From the NCBI RefSeq assembly GCF_001421505.1, contig NZ_LMKL01000007.1, forward strand, positions 62,001 to 126,000: a DNA stretch of 64,000 bases, read 5' to 3'. A program made the translations under genes and the position numbers. The notes beneath the pieces are model-generated. The model made no database searches and was not told where the DNA came from. It worked only from the letters and a program-made list of their open reading frames with translations. Positions 1 to 9,966 of this stretch are shown here, in pieces (position 1 is the stretch's first letter; every line of letters begins with the position of its first letter). The stretch is from Sphingomonas sp. Leaf17. Lineage in GTDB: Bacteria; Pseudomonadota; Alphaproteobacteria; Sphingomonadales; Sphingomonadaceae.

Positions 1-453
1 CGCCTCCGGATCCGATCGGGCGAGGTCGGCATGGGCCTGCGCCACCGGCAGGGCGCGGACGGCGTCGCGGATTTGGGGGGGGGTCGTCGGCACCGGCGCG
101 ATTCCGTCGAGCAGCGTGCGCAGGTACAGGCCGGTGCCGCCGACCAGCACCGGCAACCGCCCTTGCGCCAGCGTCTCCTTGATCGCCGCGCGCGCGTCTC
201 CGGCCCAGCGCGCGGCGGAATAGCCGGTGTCGGCGGCGTCGACATGACCGAACAGCCGGTGCGGCACCCCGGCTTCGTCGGCGGGGGAGGGGCGTGCGGT
301 CAGCACCGACAGGTCGGCATAGACCTGCGCCGAATCCGCGTTGATGACGGTGCCGCGATGGGCGAGCGCCACCGCGATGGCGAGCGCGGACTTGCCGCTG
401 GCGGTCGGCCCTGCGATGAGCGCGACCCTTGGTTTGGAGGACGGTATGTTCAC
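1..453 (-). CDS. miaA: tRNA dimethylallyltransferase, partial (N-terminal part)
   Basis: MiaA adds a dimethylallyl group to A37 of tRNAs reading UNN codons. Only the first 151 codons are present; the gene runs off the left edge. The reading frame starts at a GTG and gives the P-loop GPTASGKS at about residues 15-22, then DSAQVY at about 40-45 and GGTGLYLR near residue 107, all hallmarks of the family. A run of nine C on the coding strand (75-83) is translated in frame as Pro-Pro. The GTG start overlaps the ATG of the divergent serB by 8 bases, so each promoter must lie inside the other gene. The family call is firm; the start is likely because no alternative start codon was found just upstream. 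Confidence 0.9.
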   Translation of the reverse strand, partial: MNIPSSKPRVALIAGPTASGKSALAIAVALAHRGTVINADSAQVYADLSVLTARPSPADEAGVPHRLFGHVDAADTGYSAARWAGDARAAIKETLAQGRLPVLVGGTGLYLRTLLDGIAPVPTTPPQIRDAVRALPVAQAHADLARSDPEA

Positions 454-1327
454 AGCGACGCTGATAGCAGCACAGGGCCTGGGCGCAGGCGATATTTCAT
501 CGGCCTGCGACCGGCTGCGCGACGCCGGCTGCGCGCCGGGCGCGTCCGGCTGGATCGATACGGGCGTGGCGGCCGATATCCTGTTCGGCATGGCCCCCGA
601 TGCCGCGCGGGCCGCGCTGGAGGGGGCCTTCCCGGCAACCGACATCGTCGTGCAGTCGTCGGCCGCGCGGACCCGCACGCTGCTGGTCGCCGACATGGAT
701 TCGACGATGATTACCGTCGAATGCATCGACGAACTGGCGGACTATGCCGGCATCAAGGCCGAGGTCGCGGCGGTGACCGAGGCGGCGATGCGCGGCGAAC
801 TGGACTTCGGCGCGGCGCTGGATGCGCGCGTCGCGCTGCTGAAGGGGCTGGACGAGGGCGTCATCGCGCGGTGCCTGGCCGAGCGGGTGACGATCATGCC
901 CGGTGCCAAGCCGCTGGTGCGGACGATGCGCGCGCGCGGCGGTCATGCGGTGCTGGTGTCGGGTGGTTTTACCCGGTTTGCCGAGCCGGTGGCGGCCGAG
1001 ATCGGCTTCGATCGCGCGGTTGCCAACCGGCTGGAGATCATCGACGGAAAACTGACGGGGACGGTCGCCAGACCGATCGTCGGATCGGATACCAAGGTCG
1101 AGACCCTGCTGGCGACGATCGCGCAGCTTGGCATCGACGACTCGGCCAGTCTTGCGGTCGGCGACGGGGCGAACGATCTGGCGATGATCCGCCGCGCCGG
1201 GCTGGGCGTCGCCTATCGCGCCAAGCCGATCGTGGCCGAGGCGGCGGGCGTCCGCATCGACCACAACGACCTGACCGCGCTGCTCTATGTGCAGGGAATC
1301 GCGCGCAGCCAGTGGGTCGACGCCTGA
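446..1327 (+). CDS. serB: phosphoserine phosphatase
   Basis: Hydrolyses O-phosphoserine to serine, the last step of serine synthesis. The 293-residue protein has the HAD-family motif I DMDST (residues 83-87, catalytic Asp83 and Asp85), a motif II serine in VLVSGGFT, and motif [13 protein letters not shown] near the C terminus. The N-terminal 75 residues form the short ACT-like region usual for alphaproteobacterial SerB. The ATG at 446 was chosen because it gives the expected N terminus; reading further upstream would run deep into miaA on the other strand. The 5' end overlaps the divergent miaA by 8 bases. Confidence 0.93.
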   Translation: MFTATLIAAQGLGAGDISSACDRLRDAGCAPGASGWIDTGVAADILFGMAPDAARAALEGAFPATDIVVQSSAARTRTLLVADMDSTMITVECIDELADYAGIKAEVAAVTEAAMRGELDFGAALDARVALLKGLDEGVIARCLAERVTIMPGAKPLVRTMRARGGHAVLVSGGFTRFAEPVAAEIGFDRAVANRLEIIDGKLTGTVARPIVGSDTKVETLLATIAQLGIDDSASLAVGDGANDLAMIRRAGLGVAYRAKPIVAEAAGVRIDHNDLTALLYVQGIARSQWVDA

Positions 1328-1352
1328 ACCGTCGCCCCCTGATCCCCGGACC

Positions 1353-2393
1353 TCAGGGAGCGACGACCACGCAAGGAATGCCCGATGCGGCGCAGGCCTT
1401 GGCGGCGGCGGCCTTCGACGGATAGGGGCCGGCCTGCAACCGGGTGATGGTGCCCGCGCGGACATAGCTGGCTTGCGCGCCGTTCATCCGCCCGCGCACC
1501 TTGGCCCACTGCGCCTGCGCATTGCCCTGACCGCTGAACGCGCCAAGCTGGACGCGCCATTTGCCGGTTGCAGGGGCCGTTACGGTGACGGTGGGAGTGG
1601 GTTTCGGCACTGGCTTTGCCGCGACCTTGGCCGGCGGTGGCGTCTTGTCGCGTGACGCGGTGGCGGTCGGGGCCGGCTTCGGCCGCATGGCTGGCGTGGC
1701 CGACGGTTTCGGCGCGGGCGCCGGCGTGGCCTGCGCGGTGCGGACAGGCGGCGGTGCTGGCCGTGCCGGGGGCGCGTCGGTGTTGCGGACGGTCGACACC
1801 GGCGGCGGCGTCATCGGCCGGGTCGCGGCCTGCGCCTGATATTGCTGGGCCAGCACGGTGCCCTTCTGGCGTTCGTCGGGCGAGATATACTGGTCCATCT
1901 GCGACAGGGTCTGCTGCGCGGCGGGCAGGCCCGAGGCCGACGCCCGCGTCATCAGCGCATAGGCGCGGATCCAGTCCTTCGGCACGCCGTCCCCGTTGAA
2001 CAGCATCGTGCCAAGGACGAGCTGCGTTCGCGGTTCGCCGCGTGACACCGACTTCTCCAGCCACGGCAGCGCCTCCGCCTTCTTGTTCGCCTGGAACAGC
2101 GCCAGCCCGTAATTGTCGATCGCCTGGGCATGGCCCTGCACGGCGGCCTTGCGGAACCAGCTTTCGGCGAGTGCGGGGTCGAGCGGGACGCCGCGACCCA
2201 GCTTGTAGGCCTGACCCAGATTGAACTGCGCGTCGGCATCACCGGCGATCGCGAGCGGGCGCCATTCCTTCACGGCCGCGAAGTAATCGCCCTTGGCCCA
2301 TGCATCGACGCCGGCCTTCACATCGGCCATCGCCGGTGCCGCCATCGCCATCGTGGCGATCGCCGCCGCACTCATCACCGCCCGTACACTCAT
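1353..2393 (-). CDS. periplasmic Sel1-repeat protein with C-terminal SPOR domain
   Basis: Predicted 346-residue exported protein. It starts with a signal peptide (hydrophobic AAAIATMAMAAPAMA, cleavage near residue 23), followed by about four Sel1/TPR-like repeats (motifs such as AQFNLGQAYKLGRG and AQIDNYGLALF-like helices), a long Pro/Ala-rich linker of roughly 90 residues, and a SPOR domain (WRVQLGAFS ... RLQAGPYPSKAAA). SPOR domains bind glycan strands stripped of stem peptides at division septa. The domain order suggests a peptidoglycan-tethered envelope scaffold. It is transcribed divergently from another SPOR protein that starts at 2651. An upstream in-frame extension exists but lacks a signal peptide at its start, so the ATG at 2393 is preferred. 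Confidence 0.85.
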   Translation of the reverse strand: MSVRAVMSAAAIATMAMAAPAMADVKAGVDAWAKGDYFAAVKEWRPLAIAGDADAQFNLGQAYKLGRGVPLDPALAESWFRKAAVQGHAQAIDNYGLALFQANKKAEALPWLEKSVSRGEPRTQLVLGTMLFNGDGVPKDWIRAYALMTRASASGLPAAQQTLSQMDQYISPDERQKGTVLAQQYQAQAATRPMTPPPVSTVRNTDAPPARPAPPPVRTAQATPAPAPKPSATPAMRPKPAPTATASRDKTPPPAKVAAKPVPKPTPTVTVTAPATGKWRVQLGAFSGQGNAQAQWAKVRGRMNGAQASYVRAGTITRLQAGPYPSKAAAAKACAASGIPCVVVAP

Positions 2394-2650
2394 CGCCCAC
2401 CCCGTTCGTTCGTCGCTTCGCCAACCATGCCGCCGATCGTCGGTCAAGGCAAAGCCCGTATTGGGATTCGGTCGGGCCGGGCCGTCAGTGTGAAGCCGCA
2501 TTAACCGGTCTTTATCAGTCGGCATGGCATCCGGTCGCTGAGATACGGGAGGAGCGCGCAGATCCGGCATGCCGTCGGCGCGGATCCTCGACGGCATCCG
2601 GCGCGCAGGCGGCGGGGGTCGTGCCCCATGACGATACGAGGACGATGCCC

Positions 2651-3937
2651 ATGAAGACCCGGACCCTCTGCTCGATCGGCCTGTCCGCCCTGATGCTGGC
2701 CGGAACGCTGGGCGGCTGCACGGCGGCCAAGGGCGATGTCGCGGCGAATGCGCCGGCGGCGCGGGGGAATGCCGCGAAGCTGGCGGCGAAAGCGGGCAAG
2801 GCGCTGGATCGCGGCGATGCGGTCGGCGCGGTCGCGCTGGCCGAGTCGGCGGTCGCGGCATCGCCGCAGAACGCGGCCTACCGCGCGCTGCTGGGGCAGG
2901 CCTATCTGCGGGGCGGGCGCTTCGTGTCGGCGCGACAGGCGCTGGGCGAGTCGTTGCAGGGTAATCCCGACAATGGGCAGGCGGCGCTCAACCTGGCGCT
3001 GGCCGAAACCGCGACCGGCGACTGGGGCGCGGCACGGCGGACGCTGGATGGCTATGCGCAGGTCATCCCGGCGGGCGATCTGGGGCTGGCGATGGCGTTG
3101 TCGGGCAATCCGCAAGGAGCCGTGACGATCCTGACGCAGGCGGCACGGTCGCCGGGGGCCACCGTCAAGACCCGGCAGAACCTGGCGCTGGCACTGGCGC
3201 TGGCCGGGCAGTGGCAGGCGGCGAAGATGGTCGCCGCGGCCGATATTTCGCCGGCGGAGGTCGACAAGCGGCTGGTCGAATGGGCCGCCTTCGCACAGCC
3301 GACATCAGCGGCCGATCAGGTCGCCAGCCTGCTGGGTGTCCAGCCGGTCGAGGATGCGGGCCAGCCGGCTGCGCTGGCGCTGAACCCCGTCGCACCGACC
3401 GCCGATCCGGTCGCGGTCGCCGCGGTTGATCCGATGCCGTCGCCGCCGGTCGAACTGGCCGCCGCGACGCCCGACCCCGTTCCGGTCAGCGAACCGGGCT
3501 TCGTCAAGGCGGCTGCCGATCCGGCGCCGGCGCCGACGGTGCGCCTGATCCGCGCGCCATCGGGGGCGATGCGGGTCGCGCTGGCCAAGCCGGCGGCCCC
3601 GGTTGCCGCCAAGGCCCCGGCCAAATGGACCCCGGCCGCCGGGGACTGGTATGTCCAGCTTGGCGCGTATGAAAATGCCGGCGTGGCGCGGGATGCCTGG
3701 GGTCGGGCGACGAAGCGGTTCGCCGCCTTTGCCGAGCAGTCGCCGCGCGGCATGACCTTCGCGTCGCGGGCCGGGTCGGTCTATCGCCTGTCGGTCGGCG
3801 GGTTCACCCGCGACGCGGCGGCCGGGGCCTGCCGGATGTACCGTGCAAAGGGCGGTGCGTGCTTTATCCGCAAGGAGGCGGGCGACCGGACGGCGGCGTG
3901 GGTCCGGCGCGGCGGCGTGGAGGTTGCCGCGCGCTGA
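2651..3937 (+). CDS. TPR and SPOR domain lipoprotein
   Basis: 428-residue predicted lipoprotein. The first 23 residues form a lipoprotein signal with lipobox LGGC (Cys23). Two to four tetratricopeptide repeats follow (for example YRALLGQAYLRGGRFVSARQ, about residues 70-160), then a Pro/Ala-rich linker and a C-terminal SPOR domain (DWYVQLGAYENAGVARDAW ... YRLSVGGFT). The GAGG at 2638-2641 is 9 bases from the ATG at 2651 but only 3 from the in-frame ATG at 2645, so 2651 is preferred. It is probably an outer-membrane-anchored septal or peptidoglycan-binding factor. It lies head to head with a Sel1/SPOR protein of similar architecture. Confidence 0.85.
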   Translation: MKTRTLCSIGLSALMLAGTLGGCTAAKGDVAANAPAARGNAAKLAAKAGKALDRGDAVGAVALAESAVAASPQNAAYRALLGQAYLRGGRFVSARQALGESLQGNPDNGQAALNLALAETATGDWGAARRTLDGYAQVIPAGDLGLAMALSGNPQGAVTILTQAARSPGATVKTRQNLALALALAGQWQAAKMVAAADISPAEVDKRLVEWAAFAQPTSAADQVASLLGVQPVEDAGQPAALALNPVAPTADPVAVAAVDPMPSPPVELAAATPDPVPVSEPGFVKAAADPAPAPTVRLIRAPSGAMRVALAKPAAPVAAKAPAKWTPAAGDWYVQLGAYENAGVARDAWGRATKRFAAFAEQSPRGMTFASRAGSVYRLSVGGFTRDAAAGACRMYRAKGGACFIRKEAGDRTAAWVRRGGVEVAAR

Positions 3938-3940
3938 TCC

Positions 3941-5161
3941 TTACAGGATCTCGCGCCCCCCCTTCCACAGCCGCAGGGCACGGCCCTGCACCGGCAGGCC
4001 GTTGAACGGCGTGTTGCCGGCCGACGCCCTGAACGCCGTGCCGTCGACCTGCCACGGCACCCGCGCATCGAACAGCAGCAGGTCGGCGGGTTTGCCGGCC
4101 TCCAGCGTGCCGGTGTCGAGGCCGAGCACCCGCGCCGGATTGGCGGCGAGCAGTGCGAACAGCCGGCTCATCGACACCCGTTCGTCGCGAACCAGCATCA
4201 GCGCCAGCGTCAGCAGCGTTTCCGCGCCCGCCATGCCGGCGCGCGAATCGGTGAAGGGCAGGCGCTTTTCCTCCGGCCCGTGCGGGTCGTGGCCCGATCC
4301 GATGACGTCGATCGTGCCGTCCGCCACCGCCGCCAGACAGGCCTGACGGTCTGATTCGGCGCGCAGGGGCGGCGACAGATGTGCGTGAGTGCGAAAGTCG
4401 CTGACGGTGTTGTCCGACAGGTTCAGGTGCGCTGGCGTGATGCCGCAAGTGACGGCGACGCCGCGCCGCTTGGCCGCGCGGATCAGGTCCAGGCCGGCGG
4501 CGGTGGTGACCTGACGCACATGCAGCCGCGCAGCCGTCTCCTCCGCCAGCATCAGATCGCGGGCGATGGCCAGCGCCTCGGCGATGGCGGGCGCGGCGGG
4601 CAGGCCGAGCCGGGTCGCCGTTTCACCCTCGGTCGCGACCGCGCCGGCGGTCAGCGCGCCATCCTCGGCATGGGTGACGACGGTCAGGTTCAGGTCGCGG
4701 GCATAGGCGAGGACGCGGTGCATGACCCCTGAATCGGCGATCCAGTGCCGCCCGGTGCCGACCGCCTTGGCGCCCGCCGACGCGCAGATCGCCATTTCGG
4801 CAAGGTCGGTGCCGGCAAGGCCGCGCGTGGCGGCGGCGATCGGGTGGATCCACAGGTCCGGCTTGCCGACCAGCGCCGCGCGCTGGACGATGCCGGGGTC
4901 GTCGAGGACGGGCGACTGGTCGGGCATCAGCCCTACGCGGACGATGCCGCCGGCGCGGAAGGCGGCGCGGTCGACCTTGGCCACGCCCAGATCGACGATG
5001 CCGGGGCTGAGATACTTGCCGCCGCAATCGACGACGGTCGCGTCGGCGGGCACGTCTACCGTGCCGCTGGCGACGATCGCGCCGTCGCGAACGATCAGGC
5101 TGCCGGCGCGCTCGCCCGCGACCGGGCAGATCAGGCGGGCGTTGGTGAAGATAGTGGTCAT
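3941..5161 (-). CDS. pyrC: dihydroorotase-like protein, probably catalytically inactive partner of PyrB
   Basis: 406-residue amidohydrolase-fold protein, 4-base overlap (ATGA) with the end of pyrB. Type I dihydroorotases carry an HxH metal motif after PG(L/I)(I/V)DxH. Here the sequence runs [11 protein letters not shown] and then straight to AAFRAGG, so both histidines and about a dozen following residues are missing. The later TPHHL motif reads TPAHL (first His lost). The THAED histidine is kept. Loss of these ligands argues for a non-catalytic homologue. Such proteins (for example PyrC' next to pyrB in Pseudomonas) are known to be structural partners of aspartate transcarbamoylase. A true dihydroorotase would then be encoded elsewhere. 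The fold assignment is firm; inactivity is inferred from missing residues. Confidence 0.85.
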   Translation of the reverse strand: MTTIFTNARLICPVAGERAGSLIVRDGAIVASGTVDVPADATVVDCGGKYLSPGIVDLGVAKVDRAAFRAGGIVRVGLMPDQSPVLDDPGIVQRAALVGKPDLWIHPIAAATRGLAGTDLAEMAICASAGAKAVGTGRHWIADSGVMHRVLAYARDLNLTVVTHAEDGALTAGAVATEGETATRLGLPAAPAIAEALAIARDLMLAEETAARLHVRQVTTAAGLDLIRAAKRRGVAVTCGITPAHLNLSDNTVSDFRTHAHLSPPLRAESDRQACLAAVADGTIDVIGSGHDPHGPEEKRLPFTDSRAGMAGAETLLTLALMLVRDERVSMSRLFALLAANPARVLGLDTGTLEAGKPADLLLFDARVPWQVDGTAFRASAGNTPFNGLPVQGRALRLWKGGREIL

Positions 5162-6144
5162 GCCCAGCCCTCCACGCCGCGCGATCGGCGCGTGAGCACG
5201 TCGAGGCAGGCCATGCGGACCGCGACGCCCATCGCCACCTGTTCGGTGATCGCGGACTGGGCGTGATCGGCGACGTCCGAATCGATCTCGATCCCGCGGT
5301 TCATCGGCCCCGGGTGCATGACCAGCGCGCCGGGCGTTGCCCTCGCAAGACGGTCGAGCGTCAGGCCGTAGCGCATCCGGTATTCGCGCGGGGAGGGGAC
5401 GTAGCCGCCGGCCATCCGCTCGGTCTGGAGCCGCAGCATCATCACGACGTCGGCCCCCTCCAGCGCCTGGTCGAAATCGGTAAAGGCGGTAACGCCCATC
5501 CGCTCGATCGCGGGTGGCATCAGCGTGGTCGGCGCACAGACGCGGACTTCGGCGGCCAGGGCGGTGAGCGCGAGAATGTTCGACCGCGCGACCCGGCTGT
5601 GCAGCAGGTCGCCGCAGATGACGACGCGCTGGCCGGCGATGCTGCCGCGCCGCCGGCGGATGGTCAGCGCGTCGAGCAGCGCCTGAGTCGGGTGTTCGTG
5701 CCGGCCGTCGCCCGCGTTCAGCACCGGGCAGTCGACCATGTCGGCGATCAGCCGCACCGCGCCGGATGCCATGTGACGGATGACGATGACGTCGGCGCGC
5801 ATCGCGTTCAGCGTCATCGCGGTGTCGATCAGCGTCTCGCCCTTCTTCACGCTGGACTGCGCGGCGTGCATGTTGACGACGTCCGCGCCCAGGCGCTTTC
5901 CCGCGATCTCGAACGACAACAGGGTGCGGGTGCTGTTCTCGAAAAAGGCGTTGATCTGGGTCAGGCCGTCGAGCCGCTTGTCGGGTGTCGCGTGCGCGCT
6001 GTTGGCGGCGGCCCAGGTTTCCGCCTCGTCCAGCAGGAACATGATCTCGTGCGGCTGGAGACCGTCGATCCCGGTCAGGTGCCGGTGCGGGAAGACGGCA
6101 CCGCCCGGGATGAGGGCGGCGGGGCGGTGATCTGAAGTCTGCAT
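5158..6144 (-). CDS. pyrB: aspartate carbamoyltransferase catalytic subunit
   Basis: Joins carbamoyl phosphate and aspartate in pyrimidine synthesis. The 328-residue protein shows the carbamoyl-phosphate motif FENSTRT (near residue 70), the second-domain HPTQALLD motif and the C-terminal MHPGPMNRG motif. ATG at 6144 is used; the codon before it is TTG. The gene is translationally coupled by an ATGA overlap to a dihydroorotase-like gene that lacks metal ligands, the arrangement seen for dodecameric ATCase-pseudoDHOase complexes. No regulatory pyrI gene is present nearby. Confidence 0.95.
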   Translation of the reverse strand: MQTSDHRPAALIPGGAVFPHRHLTGIDGLQPHEIMFLLDEAETWAAANSAHATPDKRLDGLTQINAFFENSTRTLLSFEIAGKRLGADVVNMHAAQSSVKKGETLIDTAMTLNAMRADVIVIRHMASGAVRLIADMVDCPVLNAGDGRHEHPTQALLDALTIRRRRGSIAGQRVVICGDLLHSRVARSNILALTALAAEVRVCAPTTLMPPAIERMGVTAFTDFDQALEGADVVMMLRLQTERMAGGYVPSPREYRMRYGLTLDRLARATPGALVMHPGPMNRGIEIDSDVADHAQSAITEQVAMGVAVRMACLDVLTRRSRGVEGWA

Positions 6145-6328
6145 CAAGCGTGCCGGGTAGCGACGCGGGGGCGGCGCGGCAAGCGAGTCGTGGGGGCGTG
6201 TGCGGGGGCGAAGTTAGGGAAGTTGTGGTTCGTGGGGGTGGCGTTTCGGATTGGCGCGAAGTGGGGCGTTTCAGGGGTTGTGCAGAGGGTGACGGCGCGG
6301 GTCATGGGGATGGGTCTGGCATTTGGGC

Positions 6329-6365
6329 GGGGTGTAGGACAGCGGTTTTTGCTGTCCTACACCCC
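6329..6365. repeat. 15-bp perfect inverted repeat (hairpin)
   Basis: A perfect 15-base stem (6329-6343 with 6351-6365, left arm GGGGTGTAGGACAGC) closes a 7-base loop GGTTTTT. It lies in the 372-base gap between pyrB and ruvX, upstream of both minus-strand genes' shared region and beside an REP-like element. There is no T run after the stem on either strand, so it is not a standard terminator. It could be a transposon-like palindrome or an RNA processing site. Confidence 0.7.
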
Positions 6366-6373
6366 ACCGCGTA

Positions 6374-6479
6374 CTTCCCCGGCGGAGGCCGGGGCCCAGT
6401 TGCACAGGTTTACGTGGGCAGAGGGAGGCCCGTCGCTACTGTTTTCGTGGCAACTGGGCCCCGGCCTTCGCCGGGGAAG
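6374..6479. repeat. REP-like inverted repeat element (type B)
   Basis: About 106 bases with long complementary arms at both ends. The left arm contains CTTCCCCGGCGGAGGCCGGG followed by CCCAGTTG; the right arm is CAACTGGG followed by CCCCGGCCTTCGCCGGGGAA. The internal loop is about 50 bases. Near-identical arms recur at 38530, 55060, 56906 and 57893, so this is a dispersed family. The gap holding it contains no convincing gene; open frames here are made of repeat sequence. Confidence 0.85.
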
Positions 6480-6516
6480 TGACGGTGGTTAGGGCGTGAG
6501 GCGTAGCGACAGCCCC

Positions 6517-6978
6517 CTACACCATCACCAGCGCGTCGATCGCGGCTTGCAGGATGTGCGCCGCCGCCATCTTGTCGACCAGTTCGGCGCGTTTGGCGCG
6601 GCTCAAGTCCTGTTCGATCATCACCCGTTCGACGGCGACCGTCGACCAGCGTTCGTCCCACAACAGGATCGGCAGGCCGATATCCTCGCAGTTGCGGGCA
6701 AACGCGCGGGTCGACTGGCTGCGCGGGCTTTCGCTGCCGTCAAGATGGAGCGGCAGGCCGATGACGAGGCCGGTGACCCCTTGCGCGCGAGCAAGCTTGA
6801 TCAGCGCGGTCTTGTCCTTCTGGAACTTGGTGCGGCGGATCAGGATGGCGGGGCTGGCGAAGCTCCAGCCGGCGTCGCACAAAGCGGTGCCGATCGTCTT
6901 GCTGCCGAGGTCGAGGCCGAGGAGACGGCCGCCATTGGGCAGGGCATCGCGAAACGGTCCGCGGTCGGTGGTAATCAT
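6517..6978 (-). CDS. ruvX: putative pre-16S rRNA nuclease / Holliday junction resolvase-like protein
   Basis: 153-residue RNase H-fold protein of the YqgF/RuvX family, implicated in 16S rRNA 5' end maturation. The family signatures are [14 protein letters not shown] near residue 20 (first catalytic Asp), [10 protein letters not shown] in the middle, and [10 protein letters not shown] (second acidic site), with a late Asp in [12 protein letters not shown]. Its ATG overlaps by four bases the stop of the DUF3089 gene upstream on the same strand, so the two are probably co-transcribed. Confidence 0.9.
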   Translation of the reverse strand: MITTDRGPFRDALPNGGRLLGLDLGSKTIGTALCDAGWSFASPAILIRRTKFQKDKTALIKLARAQGVTGLVIGLPLHLDGSESPRSQSTRAFARNCEDIGLPILLWDERWSTVAVERVMIEQDLSRAKRAELVDKMAAAHILQAAIDALVMV

Positions 6979-8084
6979 CGCTTCGCCTCGAATGACGCCA
7001 GCCGGCGCGCGGCGTCCACGCGGACGTTCGCCCAGAACAGGCTGTAGTCGTAGACGTGGTAGTTATTGCCCGGCAGCACATAGGGGCCGACGTCGGGCGG
7101 ATCGCCGATCATCAGGAAGCCGGTCGGGGCGCAGGCGGCGGGGACGCGGCCGGGTGCAATTCCGGCGGCGGACAGGTCGTCCCTGGGGAACAATGTGCCG
7201 AGATTGGCGGAGGCGGGCGCGGCGGCGTCGGCGGTGCCGGTCAGCGGGTTGGTGCAGACCATCGGCGTGCCCTTGCGCGGCTGACCGGTAAAGCCGGTGC
7301 TGGCGTCGTAGATATCGGTAAACTGTGAAGGATCCGCTGGCGTGGCGAAACTCAGCCACGAGGCGATGCAACCGCTCTGCGCCGGTGCCGTACATTCGGG
7401 CAGGCCGAGGCGCGGCAGGTCGGTGGTGCGCGAGACGGGCCAGCCGACGACATAGGCGGCGACGATGCGGGCGGCGACCGGCTTGCCGGCGATCTCGTCG
7501 CGCAGCAGCCGTTCGAGGTGGAGCGCGCCCTGACTGTGGCCGGCGAGGATGATCGGCCGGTCCGGCCCGACCTGACGCAGGAAGGCGGCGAACGCGGCGC
7601 GGACGTCCCCATAGGCAAGGTCGAGTGCGCGGTTGGCGTCCGCTTCGCTGGTCAGGAACGCGCCGAACGTCGCCTGGCGGTAGCGCGGCGCCCAGATCTC
7701 GGCGCTGCCGTTGAAGGCGCTGGCTTGCCCTCGCAGGAACAGTGCGGCGCGGGCATTGGCCTCCGCATCGTCGAGCGGCGCGTTCCAGTGGGTGCGCACG
7801 AGGTAGGAGGTCGGGTGGATGTAGAAGACCGCGGCACGCGGAGCTGTCGCTGGCGTGTAGCTGGTCGGGGTCCACAGCGCCGGGTTGCCGGGCAGGTCGG
7901 GGCGGGCGAGCCACATCGCCTTGTCGTCATAGGCGTTGGGCGCGGCCGGGGCCTGCGCGCGGAACGTCTCGCCCGGCACCAGCGCGAGGCGCAGGATGTC
8001 GGTGCCGAACAGGCGATAGGCGAACGCGCCGGCGATCGTCAGGACGATGAGCGCGGTGATGACGTAGAGAAACTTGCGGGCCAA
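6975..8084 (-). CDS. DUF3089 family membrane-anchored alpha/beta hydrolase
   Basis: 369 residues starting at a TTG; GGAG sits about 8 bases upstream and no ATG gives a full N terminus. One N-terminal transmembrane helix (about residues 4-22) anchors the protein. The body has an alpha/beta-hydrolase nucleophile elbow AGHSQG (about residue 180) and the conserved FYIHPTSY stretch of DUF3089. Substrate is unknown for the family; esterase or lipase activity is a reasonable guess only. It is first in a two-gene unit with ruvX (ATGA overlap) and divergent from gatC. Confidence 0.8.
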   Translation of the reverse strand: MARKFLYVITALIVLTIAGAFAYRLFGTDILRLALVPGETFRAQAPAAPNAYDDKAMWLARPDLPGNPALWTPTSYTPATAPRAAVFYIHPTSYLVRTHWNAPLDDAEANARAALFLRGQASAFNGSAEIWAPRYRQATFGAFLTSEADANRALDLAYGDVRAAFAAFLRQVGPDRPIILAGHSQGALHLERLLRDEIAGKPVAARIVAAYVVGWPVSRTTDLPRLGLPECTAPAQSGCIASWLSFATPADPSQFTDIYDASTGFTGQPRKGTPMVCTNPLTGTADAAAPASANLGTLFPRDDLSAAGIAPGRVPAACAPTGFLMIGDPPDVGPYVLPGNNYHVYDYSLFWANVRVDAARRLASFEAKR

Positions 8085-8196
8085 GGATGCGCTCCGGGAG
8101 GATCGTGGCCTGTTCCGTGCCCCAGCCTTGCCAGCGTTGCAAATGTCGAAACGTAGCCGGTTGCATCGTGACGACGCCGGATGTAGCCGCTGACCC

Positions 8197-8484
8197 ATGT
8201 CCGTAGACACCAAAACCGTGAAGAAGATCGCCGGGCTTGCCCGTATCGCGATCACCGACGAGCAGGCCGGCCGCGTCGCGCCCGAACTCGACAACATCAT
8301 CCACTGGATCGAGATGCTGGAGGAGGTCGACACGACCGGCGTCGAGCCGATGACCGCGGTGATCCCCAATCACCTGCGCCTGCGCGACGACGTGGTGACC
8401 GAGGGCGGCATCCGCGACGCGCTGATGCAGAACGCGCCGCAGGGCGAGCATGGCTTCTTTACCGTACCGAAAGTGATCGAATGA
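8197..8484 (+). CDS. gatC: aspartyl/glutamyl-tRNA amidotransferase subunit C
   Basis: 95-residue GatC, the small subunit that stabilises the GatA-GatB interface of the amidotransferase converting Glu-tRNA(Gln) and Asp-tRNA(Asn) to Gln- and Asn-tRNA. Typical features are [10 protein letters not shown] at the start, [21 protein letters not shown] in the middle and the FFTVPKVIE end. Its stop overlaps the gatA ATG by four bases. Confidence 0.95.
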   Translation: MSVDTKTVKKIAGLARIAITDEQAGRVAPELDNIIHWIEMLEEVDTTGVEPMTAVIPNHLRLRDDVVTEGGIRDALMQNAPQGEHGFFTVPKVIE

Positions 8485-9965
8485 GCGACCTGACCGATCT
8501 TGGCGTCGCCGCCATCCGCGACGGCGTGCGCGCCGGCAGTTTCTCCGCGTGTGACGTTGCCGATGCGTTCATCGTCAACGTCAGCAAGGCCAAGGCGCTG
8601 AACGCGTTTCTGGTCGAGACGCCCGAGCACGCCATCGCCGCCGCGACCGCCGCCGATACCGCGCGGGCGGCGGGCGAGACGCTGAAAGCCCTGGCCGGCG
8701 TGCCGATCGGCATGAAGGACCTGTTCTGCACCAACGGCGTCGTGACGACCGCGGCGAGCAGGATCCTCGAAGGCTTCGTGCCGCCCTATGAATCGCGGGT
8801 GTCGCAGAATCTGTGGGATGCGGGCGCAGGCATGCTCGGCAAGCTGAACATGGACCAGTTCGCGATGGGATCGTCGAACGAAACCAGCGCGTTCGGCAAC
8901 GTCATCTCGCCGTGGCGGCGCGCGAACGGCGATACAGCCCCGCTCGCCCCCGGTGGATCGTCGGGCGGCAGTTCGTCGGCGGTGGCGGCGCGGCTGTGCC
9001 CGGCGGCGACCGGCACCGATACCGGTGGTTCGATCCGCCAGCCCGCCGCGTTCACCGGCATCACCGGCATCAAGCCGACCTATGGCCGCTGCTCGCGCTG
9101 GGGGACGATCGCGTTCGCGTCGTCGCTCGACCAGGCCGGGCCGATGGCGCGCGACGTGCGCGACTGCGCGATCCTGCTGGAGGCGATGGCCGGGTTCGAT
9201 GCGCGTGATGCGACGTCGCTGAAGCTCGACGTGCCGCAGTGGGAGGCGGGTTTGTCGGGTGATCTCAGCGGCAAGCGCGTGGGGATCCCGAAGGAGTACC
9301 GCGTCGACGGGATGCCGGCCGAAATCGAGGCGCTGTGGCAGCAGGGGATCGACTGGATGAAGGATGCCGGCGCGGAGATCGTCGAGATTTCCCTGCCGCA
9401 CACCAAATACGCGCTGCCGGCCTATTACATCATCGCGCCGGCGGAGGCGTCGTCCAACCTCGCGCGCTATGACGGCGTGCGGTACGGCCTGCGCGACCTG
9501 CCCGAGGGGGCGGGGTTGCAGGACATGTATGCCGCGACGCGGGCCGAGGGCTTTGGCGACGAGGTGAAGCGGCGGATCCTGATCGGCACCTATGTGCTGT
9601 CGGCGGGGTTCTACGACGCCTATTATACGCAGGCGCAGAAGGTCCGGGCGCTGATCGCGCGCGATTTCGAGCAGGCTTTCGAGCGTTGCGACGTCCTGCT
9701 GACGCCGACCGCGCCGAGCGCCGCCTTCGCGCTGGGCGAGAAGCAGGCCGATCCGATCGCGATGTACCTGAACGACGTCTTCACCGTGCCGTCGTCACTG
9801 GCGGGCCTGCCGGCGATGAGCGTGCCGGGCGGTCTGGACAAGGACGGCCTGCCGCTGGGGTTGCAGATCATCGGCCGGCCGCTGGACGAGCAGGGCGTGC
9901 TGAACGCCGGGCTGGCGATCGAGCAGCGCGCGGGCTTCGTGGCCCGGCCCGGGGTGTGGTGGTAG
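8481..9965 (+). CDS. gatA: glutamyl-tRNA(Gln) amidotransferase subunit A
   Basis: 494-residue amidase-signature subunit that releases ammonia from glutamine. The catalytic Lys is in PIGMKDLF; the Gly/Ser-rich amidase signature is [13 protein letters not shown] followed by [14 protein letters not shown], holding the cis-Ser and nucleophilic Ser. The protein ends in the usual Trp-Trp dipeptide, so it is complete. In relatives gatB usually follows closely, but here about 1 kb of unrelated DNA separates them. Confidence 0.96.
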   Translation: MSDLTDLGVAAIRDGVRAGSFSACDVADAFIVNVSKAKALNAFLVETPEHAIAAATAADTARAAGETLKALAGVPIGMKDLFCTNGVVTTAASRILEGFVPPYESRVSQNLWDAGAGMLGKLNMDQFAMGSSNETSAFGNVISPWRRANGDTAPLAPGGSSGGSSSAVAARLCPAATGTDTGGSIRQPAAFTGITGIKPTYGRCSRWGTIAFASSLDQAGPMARDVRDCAILLEAMAGFDARDATSLKLDVPQWEAGLSGDLSGKRVGIPKEYRVDGMPAEIEALWQQGIDWMKDAGAEIVEISLPHTKYALPAYYIIAPAEASSNLARYDGVRYGLRDLPEGAGLQDMYAATRAEGFGDEVKRRILIGTYVLSAGFYDAYYTQAQKVRALIARDFEQAFERCDVLLTPTAPSAAFALGEKQADPIAMYLNDVFTVPSSLAGLPAMSVPGGLDKDGLPLGLQIIGRPLDEQGVLNAGLAIEQRAGFVARPGVWW

Positions 9966-9966
9966 G

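Noticed and set aside
75..83. Run of nine G as a phase-variable tract in miaA
   Set aside because: It encodes Pro-Pro in an intact frame of an important gene and is short; no sign of switching.
6150..6492. Short plus-strand frames in the pyrB-ruvX gap
   Set aside because: They are built from the hairpin and REP-like element and have no ribosome-binding site.
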